Below are positions 27,761 through 38,380 of a stretch of DNA of 64,000 nucleotides, one piece after another (the stretch's first letter is position 1; every line of letters begins with the position of its first letter). Location of the stretch: NCBI GenBank assembly GCA_004014935.1, contig CP025321.1, positions 2,666,001 through 2,730,000 of the forward strand, written 5' to 3'. Source of the stretch: Saccharomycopsis malanga (lineage: Eukaryota; Ascomycota; Saccharomycetes; Ascoideales; Saccharomycopsidaceae). The notes beneath the pieces were generated by a model. That model ran no database searches and was not told where the DNA came from. It saw nothing but the letters and a program-made list of their open reading frames with translations. The position numbers and the translations under genes were made by a program.

Positions 27761-30001
27761 ATGTCGCGCTTCAATTCCTACTCCAGTTTGCAAAGGATCA
27801 ATTCCAACATGTCCAACATCATGGAGAATGGTTTCTACATTGGTGTTGATGTAGGTACGGGCAGTGCAAGAGCATGTATCATTGATTCGATGGGAACCAT
27901 TTTGTCGTTATCCGAGCGTCCTATCATTCGTCAGGAGCTCAAGCCTGATTATATCACTCAATCTTCCACTGAGATTTGGGATGCTATTTGTTTTACTGTT
28001 AAAACAGTTGTCAGAGATTCCGGCATCGACCCAAACTTGATCTACGGTATCGGTTTTGATGCTACTTGTTCCTTGGCTGTCATCGACACCAGCGACCAAC
28101 CTGTAGCAGTCGGACCTGATTTTGAAAACGACAACCAAAACATCATTCTTTGGATGGACCATCGTGCGGTATCTGAGACCAGAGAAATCAACAACTCTGG
28201 CTACTTTGGCCTCAAGTATGTGGGAGGTCAGATGAGCATTGAGATGGAAATCCCAAAGATTAAATGGTTGAAGAACCATATGCCTTCCAAAAAGTTCAAG
28301 GATTGCTTGTTTTTTGACTTGCCAGACTTTTTGGTCTACAAGGCCACTGCTGTGCACCACAGAAGTTTCTGTTCAACTGTCTGTAAGCAAGGTTTGGTTC
28401 CTCCAGGTGTTGATGGATCGACTACTGGTTGGTCCAAAGAGTTTTTAGAGTCAATTGATTTGCCAGAACTTGTTGAAGATGGCTTCAAACGTCTTGGAGG
28501 AGCTCCTGGTTCCACTGGTAAGTGGTTCAGTGCCGGTGAAGCTGTTGGCCCATTATCTGCAAAAGCTGCTGAAGAGTTGGGTTTGACTACTCATTGTTAT
28601 GTTGGTTCTGGTGTCATTGACTGTTACTCTGGTTGGATAGGAACAATTGCTGGCAAGACTGACATTCCTATTGCAGAATTGGATAAACAAGACCACGAGG
28701 CACATGGAATCGACAGAGGTATTGGTAGATTGGCAGCAGTTGCAGGAACTTCCACTTGTCACTGTGTGATGTCAAAGGACGCCGTTTTTGTTCCTGGTGT
28801 CTGGGGTCCTTATAGAGATATTATGGCCCCAGGATACTGGTTAGCTGAGGGTGGTCAGTCCTGTACTGGCGCCTTGCTAGCTCATGTTTTGTCTACTCAT
28901 CCAGCTTACGGTGAGTTGTCAACCAAAGCGGATGCTTCTAACATCTCCAAGTTTGACTATTTGAACTCTGTTCTTGAAAGATTGAGAGTAGAAAGAAAAG
29001 AGCGCTCTGTTGTTTCTCTTGCTAAACACTTGTTCTTGTATGGTGATTATCATGGCAACAGATCTCCTATTGCTGATCCTACCATGAGAGCTGCTATCAT
29101 TGGACAATCTATGGACTCTTCCTTGGAGGATCTTGCTGTCACTTACCTTGCTGCTTGTGAGTTTATTGCACAACAAACTAGACAGATTGTGGAAGCAATG
29201 GTTAAGTCCGGCCACACTATCAGTGCCATCTTCATGTCAGGAGGACAATGTCGTAATGGTTTGTTGATGCGTTTGCTTGCTGATTGTGTAGGTAAACCTA
29301 TAATTATTCCGCGTTACATTGATGCTGCTGTGGTGTTTGGATCTGCTCTTTTAGGTGCCGTTGCTGCTGAAAATGTGCCAAAGTCCCTCAAAAGAACCAA
29401 CTCTATTAATATTAGATCTGGCCATTCTTTCATCAAACAACAACCGCTTCAAGACTTGCCTTCACCTTATACTGCGCCAGCTGCCACTGCTAGTTCCAGT
29501 AACATCGCATCCATGGCGCCAATGAATGCTAATCCAAATGAGAGCTTCCCATTCCCAGTGATGACACCAATGGACGAGAAGAATGAATTTGAGTTTGAGA
29601 ATGCACCAAAGGGAGCAAAACCAGCAGATTCTGAGGATGAAACCGACAGCGATGAAGAGGGAGGAACCACCATCTCATTTGGTGCTCAAAATAAAAACTT
29701 TGAAAAGGTGTTCAACGATAAGTTGAGCTTAAATAAAAAACATCATGAAGGTGGCGTCTCAAGAAGATCTCTGGTCGGTAAGAAAACCGCAGAAAAGCCA
29801 GGCGATAAGTTGTGGCATGTTATGGAAAAGATGTCCGGCCCTGGTAGAGTTGTCATCCCAGCCAGCGATGACGACGCGGACAGAAAATTGTTGCTGGTAA
29901 AATACAAGATCTTCTTGGACATGGCAGCTAAGCAAAGAGAATACCGTGCTCTTGTGAACGAGGTCGAGGAAAAGCTTGCTGAGGAAAATTTGGCTAAATA
30001 G
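27761..30001 (+). CDS. FGGY-family carbohydrate kinase (YDR109C-like, probable D-ribulokinase)
   Basis: 746 residues, close to S. cerevisiae YDR109C (715). FGGY kinases phosphorylate sugars or polyols with ATP; the human and yeast members of this branch act on D-ribulose. The N-terminal phosphate motif FYIGVDVGTGSARACI is at 25-40. ILWMDHRA holds a typical sugar-contacting aspartate, and KWLKNHMP follows. GFDATCSLAVID, DCYSGWIGTIAG, TSTCHCVMS and the ATP-site MSGGQCRNGLLMRLLADC (about 491-508) are the conserved FGGY signature areas. From ~550 a low-complexity acidic extension runs to ~640, then a basic, helical tail shared with YDR109C. The start is a true ATG. The substrate is inferred from the family. 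Confidence 0.88.
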   Translation: MSRFNSYSSLQRINSNMSNIMENGFYIGVDVGTGSARACIIDSMGTILSLSERPIIRQELKPDYITQSSTEIWDAICFTVKTVVRDSGIDPNLIYGIGFDATCSLAVIDTSDQPVAVGPDFENDNQNIILWMDHRAVSETREINNSGYFGLKYVGGQMSIEMEIPKIKWLKNHMPSKKFKDCLFFDLPDFLVYKATAVHHRSFCSTVCKQGLVPPGVDGSTTGWSKEFLESIDLPELVEDGFKRLGGAPGSTGKWFSAGEAVGPLSAKAAEELGLTTHCYVGSGVIDCYSGWIGTIAGKTDIPIAELDKQDHEAHGIDRGIGRLAAVAGTSTCHCVMSKDAVFVPGVWGPYRDIMAPGYWLAEGGQSCTGALLAHVLSTHPAYGELSTKADASNISKFDYLNSVLERLRVERKERSVVSLAKHLFLYGDYHGNRSPIADPTMRAAIIGQSMDSSLEDLAVTYLAACEFIAQQTRQIVEAMVKSGHTISAIFMSGGQCRNGLLMRLLADCVGKPIIIPRYIDAAVVFGSALLGAVAAENVPKSLKRTNSINIRSGHSFIKQQPLQDLPSPYTAPAATASSSNIASMAPMNANPNESFPFPVMTPMDEKNEFEFENAPKGAKPADSEDETDSDEEGGTTISFGAQNKNFEKVFNDKLSLNKKHHEGGVSRRSLVGKKTAEKPGDKLWHVMEKMSGPGRVVIPASDDDADRKLLLVKYKIFLDMAAKQREYRALVNEVEEKLAEENLAK

Positions 30002-31170
30002 GCTTATCAATAAGTTTAGAGTAATTTTTTGTTAGCTCTATTTTTTCTCTATATAGATAATGCTAGTTTTTGATTTGTTGAAGTGCGGTTTAGATAATGT
30101 AGAGTTTGATCAAGGTAGAACATTTGCACACTACAGGATCCAAAAATACTAGGTATTTGACGCTGCAAAGATGTAAAGTGCTCAATATGAAGGCTTGTAG
30201 ATTTAAAATTATTCAGTATATTTCTTAATGAGAAGTCAATAGTGCCTATCGACTGAATGTCAGATTCATTGCAATAAATTGTTACCAAAAAAGAAAAATA
30301 TAGTAATACCTATTGTTGTTGAAAATGATTAATTACTGTGTTGTTTGGTTCACGCTCTTTCTTGTGTCGTTTCATGATTTATTTTCAACTATTAAATATA
30401 ATGTAAAAGCCAAATCTTAAAACAAATGGTATAAAACGCAAAGATCTAAAGACTATGGAAATATAATTTTTGCAAGTTTTGGTTTGCTGTAAAGACTTTG
30501 AATATGATTTAACAGAATCAACTTTTTCTCAAAGTTGACAATTTTCCGTTTTATCAAAAATTTATTCGAAAGTCTAAATTTGTTTATTATGAATAGTACT
30601 AAAATATAGCGAAAAATTCAAAATGTTATGATACATTTTTTCCAAATACAAATAACCTGAATAGCACTGATTTAATTTAATAAAATGTTTGATGATTACC
30701 TCAAAACGTCAACAGCGCGAATCGAGTCCAAAAACCCCAAGTGAGGAACGCCACACTTGTTTTTCTGCACTATTCTGCACTATTTTGTGTGGCGCATGGC
30801 CTAACCAACTTGGCCACCTGGCAATAATAAGGCATATATTGATATTTTTGTCAAAAAGAGAGAATATCTTTACTTTTCGAGAGTAAATTGTGGAACCTAA
30901 CATGCTATTTTTTTCAAAGTGTATAAGCAGAAAAAGGAGAGGGCTATTTTTGGGTAAGCTGTGAGAGATACTACGCATTGAAATGATTTGTCTTTGAGAT
31001 TAATATTATTGTGGATAATATCAGAAAACCACATTTACCATTAATTGAAATAGATATCAAAGTAAAAACCCACTGCAAACAAGCCAATATTGCTCAAAAC
31101 CAATAACAAATACACTAAAAAAACTCTTGTACAATTAAGCATATAAAAACAACCGATAAAAGCATGAGAA
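30002..31170. other. Gap 3' of the FGGY kinase, contains a tRNA-like relic
   Basis: About 1.17 kb between the FGGY kinase end and the NOP2 fragment. AT-rich and without a gene, apart from the tRNA-like sequence at 30700-30822 described separately. Confidence 0.6.
30700..30822 (-). pseudogene. tRNA-like sequence, probably a decayed class-II or intron-bearing tRNA
   Basis: Read on the minus strand: TGGCCAAGTTGGTTAGGCC (30797-30815) is an excellent A box/D arm. An 8-bp perfect stem GTGTGGCG/CGCCACAC (30787-30794 with 30749-30756) encloses a 30-nt loop holding a tandem TTCTGCACTA. CTCGATTCG (about 30718-30726) resembles a B box, and a TTTT follows at about 30703-30706. The T stem and acceptor stem do not pair well, so I take it as a relic or a non-tRNA Pol III unit rather than a working tRNA. 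Confidence 0.4.
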
Positions 31171-31655
31171 TCATTTTTTTGGTCTGATTTTTCTTGATCT
31201 TTTCTGTTCTTGTATCTTTTTAGTCTTTTGTATAAACTCTTGATCTTCTTCAGCATCAGTTTTGCTGTCATCATGATCATTAGTTGCGATTTTCTTGAAT
31301 TTTGCAACAAAGAACCCGTCAACGTTATAAACGTGAGGATAATATCGTCTAGTTAATTTGACTTTAGAATTGAATTGTTTACCTCTAAAACTGGTGAAAC
31401 CTTCTCTTCCGATTTCCAACCCGGTATCCACTAATTTCACATCAGGTCTTTTACGCAAAGCATAGTCGACTACTGCTTCGTTTTGCTCCACCATGACAGA
31501 ACAGGTTGGGTAGACAATATAGCCTCCGGTTTCAGAATGGGCATTGACGGAATCAATGGCAGACATAAGCAATTGTTTTTGCAAGTGCGGTATTTGAATG
31601 AAATTCTTTTTGGTTCTGGAGGTCTTGACGCTTTCATCTTTGGCAATCACAAGCT
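31171..31655 (-). pseudogene. NOP2: 3' fragment of NOP2 (rRNA cytosine-C5 methyltransferase)
   Basis: About 160 residues matching only the end of Nop2, the nucleolar methyltransferase required for 60S subunit assembly. It begins sharply at VIAKDESVKTSRTKKNF, which in the full protein directly follows the catalytic APCSGTG motif. It keeps LQKQLLMSAIDSVNA, GGYIVYPTCSVMVEQNEAVV (with the TC motif), LTRRYYPHVYNVDGFFVAKF and a basic tail. The SAM-binding core is absent. The frame upstream is unrelated sequence running to a stop at 31711-31713, with no in-frame ATG before the fragment's internal Met. No stop lies inside the matching part, so the duplication is recent or still selected. The Mn-SOD gene ends only 155 bp away on the same strand, leaving no room for the missing part. 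Confidence 0.85.
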
Positions 31656-31810
31656 TGTCATTTATTTTTCTACATGCGATCCAAGTATGGCTCAGTTTAC
31701 AAAATTTGAGTTAGATATATTGAAACTGTACAAAACGTCAACTTACAATTGCCACAGACATTCAACATATAAATCCATATTATTCAATATTTACCGTAAA
31801 ACGGCTCCGC

Positions 31811-32500
31811 TCAAGCGGAAAGAGCCTTAGCGTAACGGGCTTCGGCTTCCTTCCAGTTGATGACATTCCAGATAGCCTTGAAGTAGTCGGCCTTGACATT
31901 TTGGTATTGCAAGTAGTAAGCGTGTTCCCAGGCGTCAATTGCGACTAATGGGACCAAAGGACCGGTAACAGTGTCTTGGTTGTAACGTTGAACAACCTCA
32001 ACAGCCTTGTTTTCCTTGTTGTAGACAATAAAAGCCCAACCGGAACCTTGGATACCAGCCAACTTGGAGTTGGTCAAAGCGATCAATTTGTCTAAGGAGC
32101 CAAATTGAGTGTCAATCTGGCTTGCCAACTTGCCGCTTGGTGGTTCACCACCGTACTTGTTGGTTGGGGACAAGTTTTTCCAGAACAAGTTGTGGTTGAC
32201 GAAACCACCACCGTGGAACTTGATGTTTTGCTACAAAGTGACAACAGCCTTGGCGTCGTTGTTAGCTTCGGCAGTGACAAGTTGTTCAGTAGCAGCATTA
32301 AATCCGTTCACGTAGGTTTGGTGATGTTTCTTGTGGTGCAATTCGTTGATTTGACCAGAAATGTGTGGTTCCAAAGCACCGTAGTCATAGTCCAAGTCAG
32401 GCAAGGTGATTTTGGTTCTGACAGAAGACAAAACGCCAATTGGGTTTCTGTTGTTGCATCTGATGGCGTTGCGCAAGCTTGAAGTCAAGATGGAAGACAT
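31811..32500 (-). CDS. SOD2: Mitochondrial Mn superoxide dismutase, interrupted by one in-frame TAG
   Basis: 230 codons from ATG to TGA encode a full Mn/Fe SOD. There is a mitochondrial presequence (~1-30, Ser/Arg/Asn-rich), then [33 protein letters not shown] (first metal His), [11 protein letters not shown] (second His), [14 protein letters not shown], and [20 protein letters not shown] (Asp and last His). Codon 90 is TAG (32231-32233) at a position that is normally Gln in [13 protein letters not shown], consistent with a single CAG to TAG change; the rest of the frame is intact on both sides. As it stands the product would stop at 89 residues, before three of the four metal ligands. It may be a null allele, a sequence error or a read-through case: the next codon CAA is mildly favourable for read-through in yeast. 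TAG ends other genes here. Confidence 0.9.
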
Positions 32501-33928
32501 TATATAAGTAAAATGCTAATTTTTTCCTTTTAAAAGAATCAGAAACTTTGGGTTATGTGATATACCAAAAGAGCAAGCTTCAAAGTATGCAATTGAGTAA
32601 TTTTAAACACTTGATGGCTATACAGTCAAGTTTAGAACGGTAAAGGGGTGGATGGGCAACCATCAATATTTATATCTTTTGCTAGTCTATTTCGTCTTTT
32701 TCTTCGCTCTTCTCTGTTTTTTTTAGGTTGCGGCTGCCGAACTCTTATTGGCGGAGGACCTTCGGAGAAACCCACGCAATTGTCAAGTGCCATTCCGAGA
32801 TGTGGTGGTTGTAGATACTAGGAGTGGCTTCTCTGAAAAGCCCTGACAAGACAGACTTGCTGGTGTAGAGAGAATCTGAAAGCAACGGTTTACGATAACG
32901 TATATTGTAGCGTAAGAGTAGGACATTTGAATGGCTAAAGTAAGGACCTGATGAAGGTAAAAAGCTGATTAATAATAATGAACAAATACTCAAAAAACAT
33001 GTTATTGATGGAGGTCTATAGTTGCCCAGTATAACTTGACCATTGTGCCATCAAATATAGTAATTACTTTTCACACTATACAGTAGACTTATATAAGTAC
33101 TTCTATTTGTCAATTCGTTAGATTTACGTATAATACATGGACAATTCCCTAGTAATTGATAATACTTTCCACGTTACCTTTTCTTACATCTTGCCCCATG
33201 CATGTCGGTAGAATATTTCACCATCATGCAACAAAATACGATTTATCATAACGTAATAACATTATATAAAGATAAAAAACTCAATTACAGCTGATGTCCA
33301 CTGGAAACAGTGATTCTGAAACTCTACTCTTCATAACATTTAAGCCAACAGCCGGTGGTTCTGATGACTAATAGGAAATACGACATTGGTCAGTTTTTCA
33401 CATTGTAGAAAAATTATTCAACTTGCAATACACACAGTCGTGATTCTTTATTATTTATAATTGCTTTTCCTGCCAACTTTGTATTCTGACATATAATTTG
33501 TATTAGAGAATCAGCAATCTTCAATAATAACGTAACATGTTCCGAAACTTCCAGGCCGACATTAGTATATGTCGGAAATTTCCCGAAAGCAAGGTATGAC
33601 ATCAATTAACAAGCCTCATATTAAGATAAAGAACTCAAACAAACTTGAGTGAAATTAAATTTAAACATGTAACTTACATATACACCTTGTATATGGTATT
33701 GTATAGCTTGTTTGACAAGTTTATAGTGATAACAGTATACCAACTAATAACTTCAGTTGATAAATGTATTTCTAAGAAAAGCCATCAATTCTTTATCCTA
33801 CATATTAAATCTTACAAAATTATCGTACCAGCTCAATGCAAAAAACGGCATCTATTCTATGATAAATGTAAATACTAATCACACACATGTATGTACTAAA
33901 CAAAACGTAGAAGACACATATCACTTCC
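32501..33928. other. SOD2 upstream region and ERB1 3' gap
   Basis: 1.43 kb, gene-free and AT-rich. I saw no convincing RNA gene, repeat or strong regulatory motif. Confidence 0.55.
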
Positions 33929-36307
33929 TCAGGTCGTCCAGAGTCTTGCGTTTCCATCAGCACCACTACTGAATAACCACGCTTCCTTAGGATGCCATAC
34001 AACGTCCAAAACACCCAAATTATTAATAATTTTGTGGCCCGTCAATTTCTTCAAGGGCACCAATAGAGGGTTTGTCATCAAGTCGTCGTAAACCATACCG
34101 TGGAAAACATGAATAGAACCGTCGTCACTACTGGATGCCCAAAGCGGAAGACCTCCCTTGTGGAATTTGATAGATCTGACAGCTTTCTCATGGTATCTCA
34201 AAATCTTGTATGGTGTGCTTGAGAGATCCAAATCGTGCCAGAGCACCTTTTTGTCAAATGATGACACTACCACGTTATCTCCACGTGGATGTATATCAAA
34301 CGAATTAAGCCATCTTGCGCCGGGAAGAAGTTTCTTAACCAAGACCTGTTGCGCCAAATCGTAAATTTTAATATATCTTTGAGAGGCCACGAACAATTGT
34401 GGTTTGTAAGGATGAAACTTGGCATCCATCATGATACCCTTGGACTTTTTAAATGGCGACTGTGACACATGCTTTGAAAGTTGATGTATTAAAATGGACA
34501 CATTACCAGAATTTGGCGATGTGGTGACAAAATAGTCACCTTTACGATGCCATGCAAGCTTTTTGATAGTCTTACGACACTGCACAATAAGAGAAATTCC
34601 CTGTGCTTGCTGTTTTGCAGTTGGTTTGAGCCATTTCGACACAATCTTTTTTTTCTCGTCTCCTGCTGGAGCATTGTGTTTCTTCCCAGTATTTTGTTCG
34701 TCCTCACTCTCCTCGTTCTCGGTATCCGAGTCGTCCTCATCATCTTCCAAACCTTTATTGTTGTTCATAGATGCAGACGAGTTACCATTTTTGTCATAAC
34801 CGTAGCCTTGTTCAATCTTAAGATAACCTTGATTCTCAATGTCAAATCCAAAGATTGGTGGGACAATCAAGTAAACACATTCGCCAGCTGTCACAGCTAA
34901 TATGCCACATTCTGTGTCAGGGTTCCACTCAATAGCTTCAATATGATCCTCGCCAGTATGCTCCTTACTTATTAACTGGGTTTTCCATACTTGTCTTCCA
35001 GTCAACACTTCCCATATGATGACAGAGCCATCATCAGAACCAGTAGCAAGCCAAAGACCCAATGGATCCACCGAAATAGTTCTGATCTTTTCAGAATGAC
35101 CTTTGTAAACTACAGAACATCTGATAGGAAATGGTCTGAGGTCTTTTGGCGATGGCAAGTCTGGAATCAAGGAGTCTGGGTCGATGTTTAACTTGTTACG
35201 GCGCACTCTTGGAGCCAAGTACAAATCCAAGGATCTTTCAAATCTTTCTCTGAGCGATTCTTGGTATCCTGGAACCTTTCTCAAGGCACCGTATTTTTTA
35301 GGAATGTAGTTTCTCTCCCGGTCCACCGGGTCCATTGATTCCCATTCCTTAACCTCTTCTTCTGTAGGCAAATATTCTTCTGGTGGATTATAACTCTCAT
35401 CGTTGGTTGGAGGAGGCAATTTTGGTGCTCTAAGTGTCATGATATGGTCTTCATGAGAGTCAGGAGCGCTTTCCCATAAATCGTAATTGAGTTTTTCAGC
35501 TTCTTCTTGCTCTCTTTGTTGCTGAAGTTTCTCAGGTGGAATGATTCTTCCTTCTCTGATAGCTCTGACAATTTTCATTACTCTCTTTGCTTCGTGTTTA
35601 GAAGGAACAAATCTTCTCTTAGGCTCTGGAACTGCGGTTAATGGCATGATTTCTTTTTGCGACGTGAACCATTCAATGGTGGGCTCATATGGGTCAACAT
35701 TTGAGTCTGGATTCTCGTTTTTCTGAATCTTTCTAATTAATTCCAACTCTTCGCCAGTCAAGTTCAAAGAAGAGCCAGTGTTTTTGTCGAGTAAGCCAGT
35801 CCAACCTTCTGGTAACTCAATAGATTCCAACAAAGAATCCAATGCACTTCCCTTGGCTGGTCTCATGATTCTTTTACCATTGATATCGTACCCAATATGT
35901 GGCATCTCGTCATACAAAGAAAGAGGAATGTTTCCAATTGTGTTTGGCTCTTCTCTGTCACTGTCATCACTGTCATATACTGGATCGATCTCAGGTCTGA
36001 TGATTCTTGGCTGGCCATCTGCAAATTCGGACAATACCTCACCTTCTTTCAAAACAGGTCTTGTCGAGTCTGTGGTGGAGTTAGACAAAGACCGGATCCG
36101 AATGTTAGCAATAGCATCATTTATGAACTCCGGATCACTTTCAAGCTCTTCTTCGTCATCATCATCACTATCTTCTTCTTCGTCTGAAATACCTTCTTCA
36201 GCTCTGATAAGCTTTTCCAATTCAGCATCAGAATCCGACTCAGAGCCACTATTGTCGGCAGCCGCCGTATCAATCTTTCTCTTGCGCTCTGCTATATTGC
36301 TCGCCAT
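33929..36307 (-). CDS. ERB1: Ribosome biogenesis protein Erb1 (BOP1)
   Basis: 792 residues (S. cerevisiae Erb1 has 807). It is part of the Erb1-Ytm1-Nop7 (PeBoW) complex needed for 27S pre-rRNA processing and 60S assembly in the nucleolus. The N-terminus is acidic ([18 protein letters not shown]). The BOP1-N domain at ~160-410 includes [39 protein letters not shown] and [19 protein letters not shown]. The C-terminal half (~430-792) is a WD40 propeller with repeats such as [20 protein letters not shown] and [19 protein letters not shown] at the end. A long acidic insert with a basic tail (~510-560) interrupts the propeller, as in the family. The start is a true ATG. Confidence 0.96.
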   Translation of the reverse strand: MASNIAERKRKIDTAAADNSGSESDSDAELEKLIRAEEGISDEEEDSDDDDEEELESDPEFINDAIANIRIRSLSNSTTDSTRPVLKEGEVLSEFADGQPRIIRPEIDPVYDSDDSDREEPNTIGNIPLSLYDEMPHIGYDINGKRIMRPAKGSALDSLLESIELPEGWTGLLDKNTGSSLNLTGEELELIRKIQKNENPDSNVDPYEPTIEWFTSQKEIMPLTAVPEPKRRFVPSKHEAKRVMKIVRAIREGRIIPPEKLQQQREQEEAEKLNYDLWESAPDSHEDHIMTLRAPKLPPPTNDESYNPPEEYLPTEEEVKEWESMDPVDRERNYIPKKYGALRKVPGYQESLRERFERSLDLYLAPRVRRNKLNIDPDSLIPDLPSPKDLRPFPIRCSVVYKGHSEKIRTISVDPLGLWLATGSDDGSVIIWEVLTGRQVWKTQLISKEHTGEDHIEAIEWNPDTECGILAVTAGECVYLIVPPIFGFDIENQGYLKIEQGYGYDKNGNSSASMNNNKGLEDDEDDSDTENEESEDEQNTGKKHNAPAGDEKKKIVSKWLKPTAKQQAQGISLIVQCRKTIKKLAWHRKGDYFVTTSPNSGNVSILIHQLSKHVSQSPFKKSKGIMMDAKFHPYKPQLFVASQRYIKIYDLAQQVLVKKLLPGARWLNSFDIHPRGDNVVVSSFDKKVLWHDLDLSSTPYKILRYHEKAVRSIKFHKGGLPLWASSSDDGSIHVFHGMVYDDLMTNPLLVPLKKLTGHKIINNLGVLDVVWHPKEAWLFSSGADGNARLWTT

Positions 36308-38380
36308 CTCTGCTCTTGAGTCTTAAAATGCCTATTTATTGTACCTTTCAGACTATTTATATCTGCTTTTCTCTATGAAATATTTTTCACCAAAAAAAAT
36401 ACGAAGAGAAAAAAATATTTTTTCAATCAGGGTAAACGATGACTTCTAAAAGAACCGTATCTATGGTATAATGAATGATCTTGAAGGCGTCACATGATTT
36501 TTCACCTTAACATGTATAGTCATAAACGGTCAATATGAGAAAAGTTTCTTGAGAGGTGTGAGATTGGGATGCCATGTTCAACGAACAACGTTGGAAAAAT
36601 ATGTGTATCGGTGCTTACCTATTTACTGGATACCATGTAATCAAGACAATATCAGCCTAAAATTTTGTTGATTGAAAATGCTATAGGCGTTGAAATATAT
36701 TATTAACATCCTTGTCAGTGTAAGGCACCTACAAATCCTCGACTACAGCTGCAATTGATAATTACTGACAACTATTTTTGCAAGCATAGCAAGCTAGTAA
36801 AAGTACCATTTGACAAAATAATGTTACACCACGACAAAGATAAACACCGTTAAACGGTCGTGCATGCACCGAAAATCTTTCAAGATCGACCTAGAGACTA
36901 GGTACACTTAGGCAAGGCATTGACTTTATCTTGTTTGTGAAACTCTAGATCTTCGCTAGATTAAATGATAGTAGCTAAGTTGAGATAATGATTGGCAACG
37001 GCTACCAGTGCATAGTATAAAACTTTAAACAAGCGAACAAAGACAATATGGGATAAAAAATGGAAATCCGACATCCAAGCCTTTCCATCAGAAACCAATT
37101 GTAGCAGATCACTATCAAATGGTAATCAAACAGCCCTTCATCGGCAGCATGGAATTTGCAACTGTATGCTTTGAAAGGGTAGATCTCTAGACATTTCTGG
37201 CTGCACCCTAAACAACATATACGAATCAAGCAAAACCAAAACATGCCAGTCTCATTTTTACTACTGGAAGGAATGTAATTTAGCTGATATGGCTATTACG
37301 CACATTTTTAAATGTGGAAATGAGTATCTGCGGATATAGGTCAACACTTTTTCCGTATCCTTGAAATAAAACGTCCAATCCTAGTAACTGCTCAGATCAA
37401 GAGTAAAACACGATGTACAAGCGTTAAGCTCCCAGATGTGGATGAGCGGCTAAATACAAGAAAAAGGAAAAGGTCCCACATAGAGGCTAATGTCGTCAAT
37501 ACCATGAGCGAAAGCAGAAGGTCAAGTTAGTGCAAGATGTCACTAGCCCATTGTAAAATATTTAGCATACCCTTTACGGGAAGAAATTCCTGTCGTTTTC
37601 CGCTAATATTGCATATCAAGGAACTTGATGTGCTTCTAAAACTAGCATTAGATGGTTCTTGCAATTTACATATCATTGAAAAAGCTTACCAAAGCATCTA
37701 CATAAGCATATTTCCCGACATTGTTTCTTCATTGCATTCTCTAGCCGTTGAAAGCTGCAAATGGTTATGTTTTATTTCAAGGCAAGTCATAATATCAACA
37801 ATAGAAAGTGCCGTATACTGCTTGTACTAAATTACTCTAGAAGCACGAAGTCTTATTGAAAATGCCAAAAATTTTTTACCTGGAAAGAGCGTTTTCTTTT
37901 TAGTGCTCTGTCGGTTGTAAGCTAGCGTACTGCTAGTGAGTACTAGAAAATATGAATCCGGTTAATGGTTTACCGAGAGCCATGCCAGGCAAAATGAGTT
38001 TACTAAAGTAAAATTTTATGTTATTTTCTGCCAATAAAAAAGCATAGGTCATACATTAGGATATAAAATCATTCTTGATATTGGTAAATGTAGTCAAGGC
38101 AGTTTTTTTAAAAAAAAGGCGTAAGAAAACAACCAGGGCGTAAAGTGGGCCAGTGTCATTATGGCTATGATAATCATTGTAAAACAAACAGAAAAAGAAC
38201 CGAAGAATTTTGAAAGAACAAACAGAAAATAAAGAGCAGAAACTGGAAGAAGTAAAACTGTCAAATATAGAAAGTCGTAGTGTAATATGTCTCTTGTGAC
38301 AAAAAGTATAATATAAAGTAAATAACCAAAAGAACCATAAACCTAAAAGCGATGCGGATATTAATGACGAGTAGTAATGC
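36308..38380. other. ERB1 upstream region and 3' gap, gene-free
   Basis: 2.07 kb. The first ~130 bp next to ERB1 are A/T-tract rich. The open frames at 37002-37244 (minus) and 37537-37830 (plus) have no coding character that I can recognise. No RNA gene or repeat was seen. Confidence 0.5.

Noticed and set aside
32231-32233. TAG recoded as Gln throughout this genome
   Set aside because: TAG ends the DENN-family, Cu-only SOD, FGGY and KNS1 genes at sensible C-termini, so TAG is a normal stop here.
32189-32240. Intron removing the TAG in SOD2
   Set aside because: The sequence on both sides of the stop is conserved coding sequence in one frame, with no splice signals; removal would delete conserved residues.
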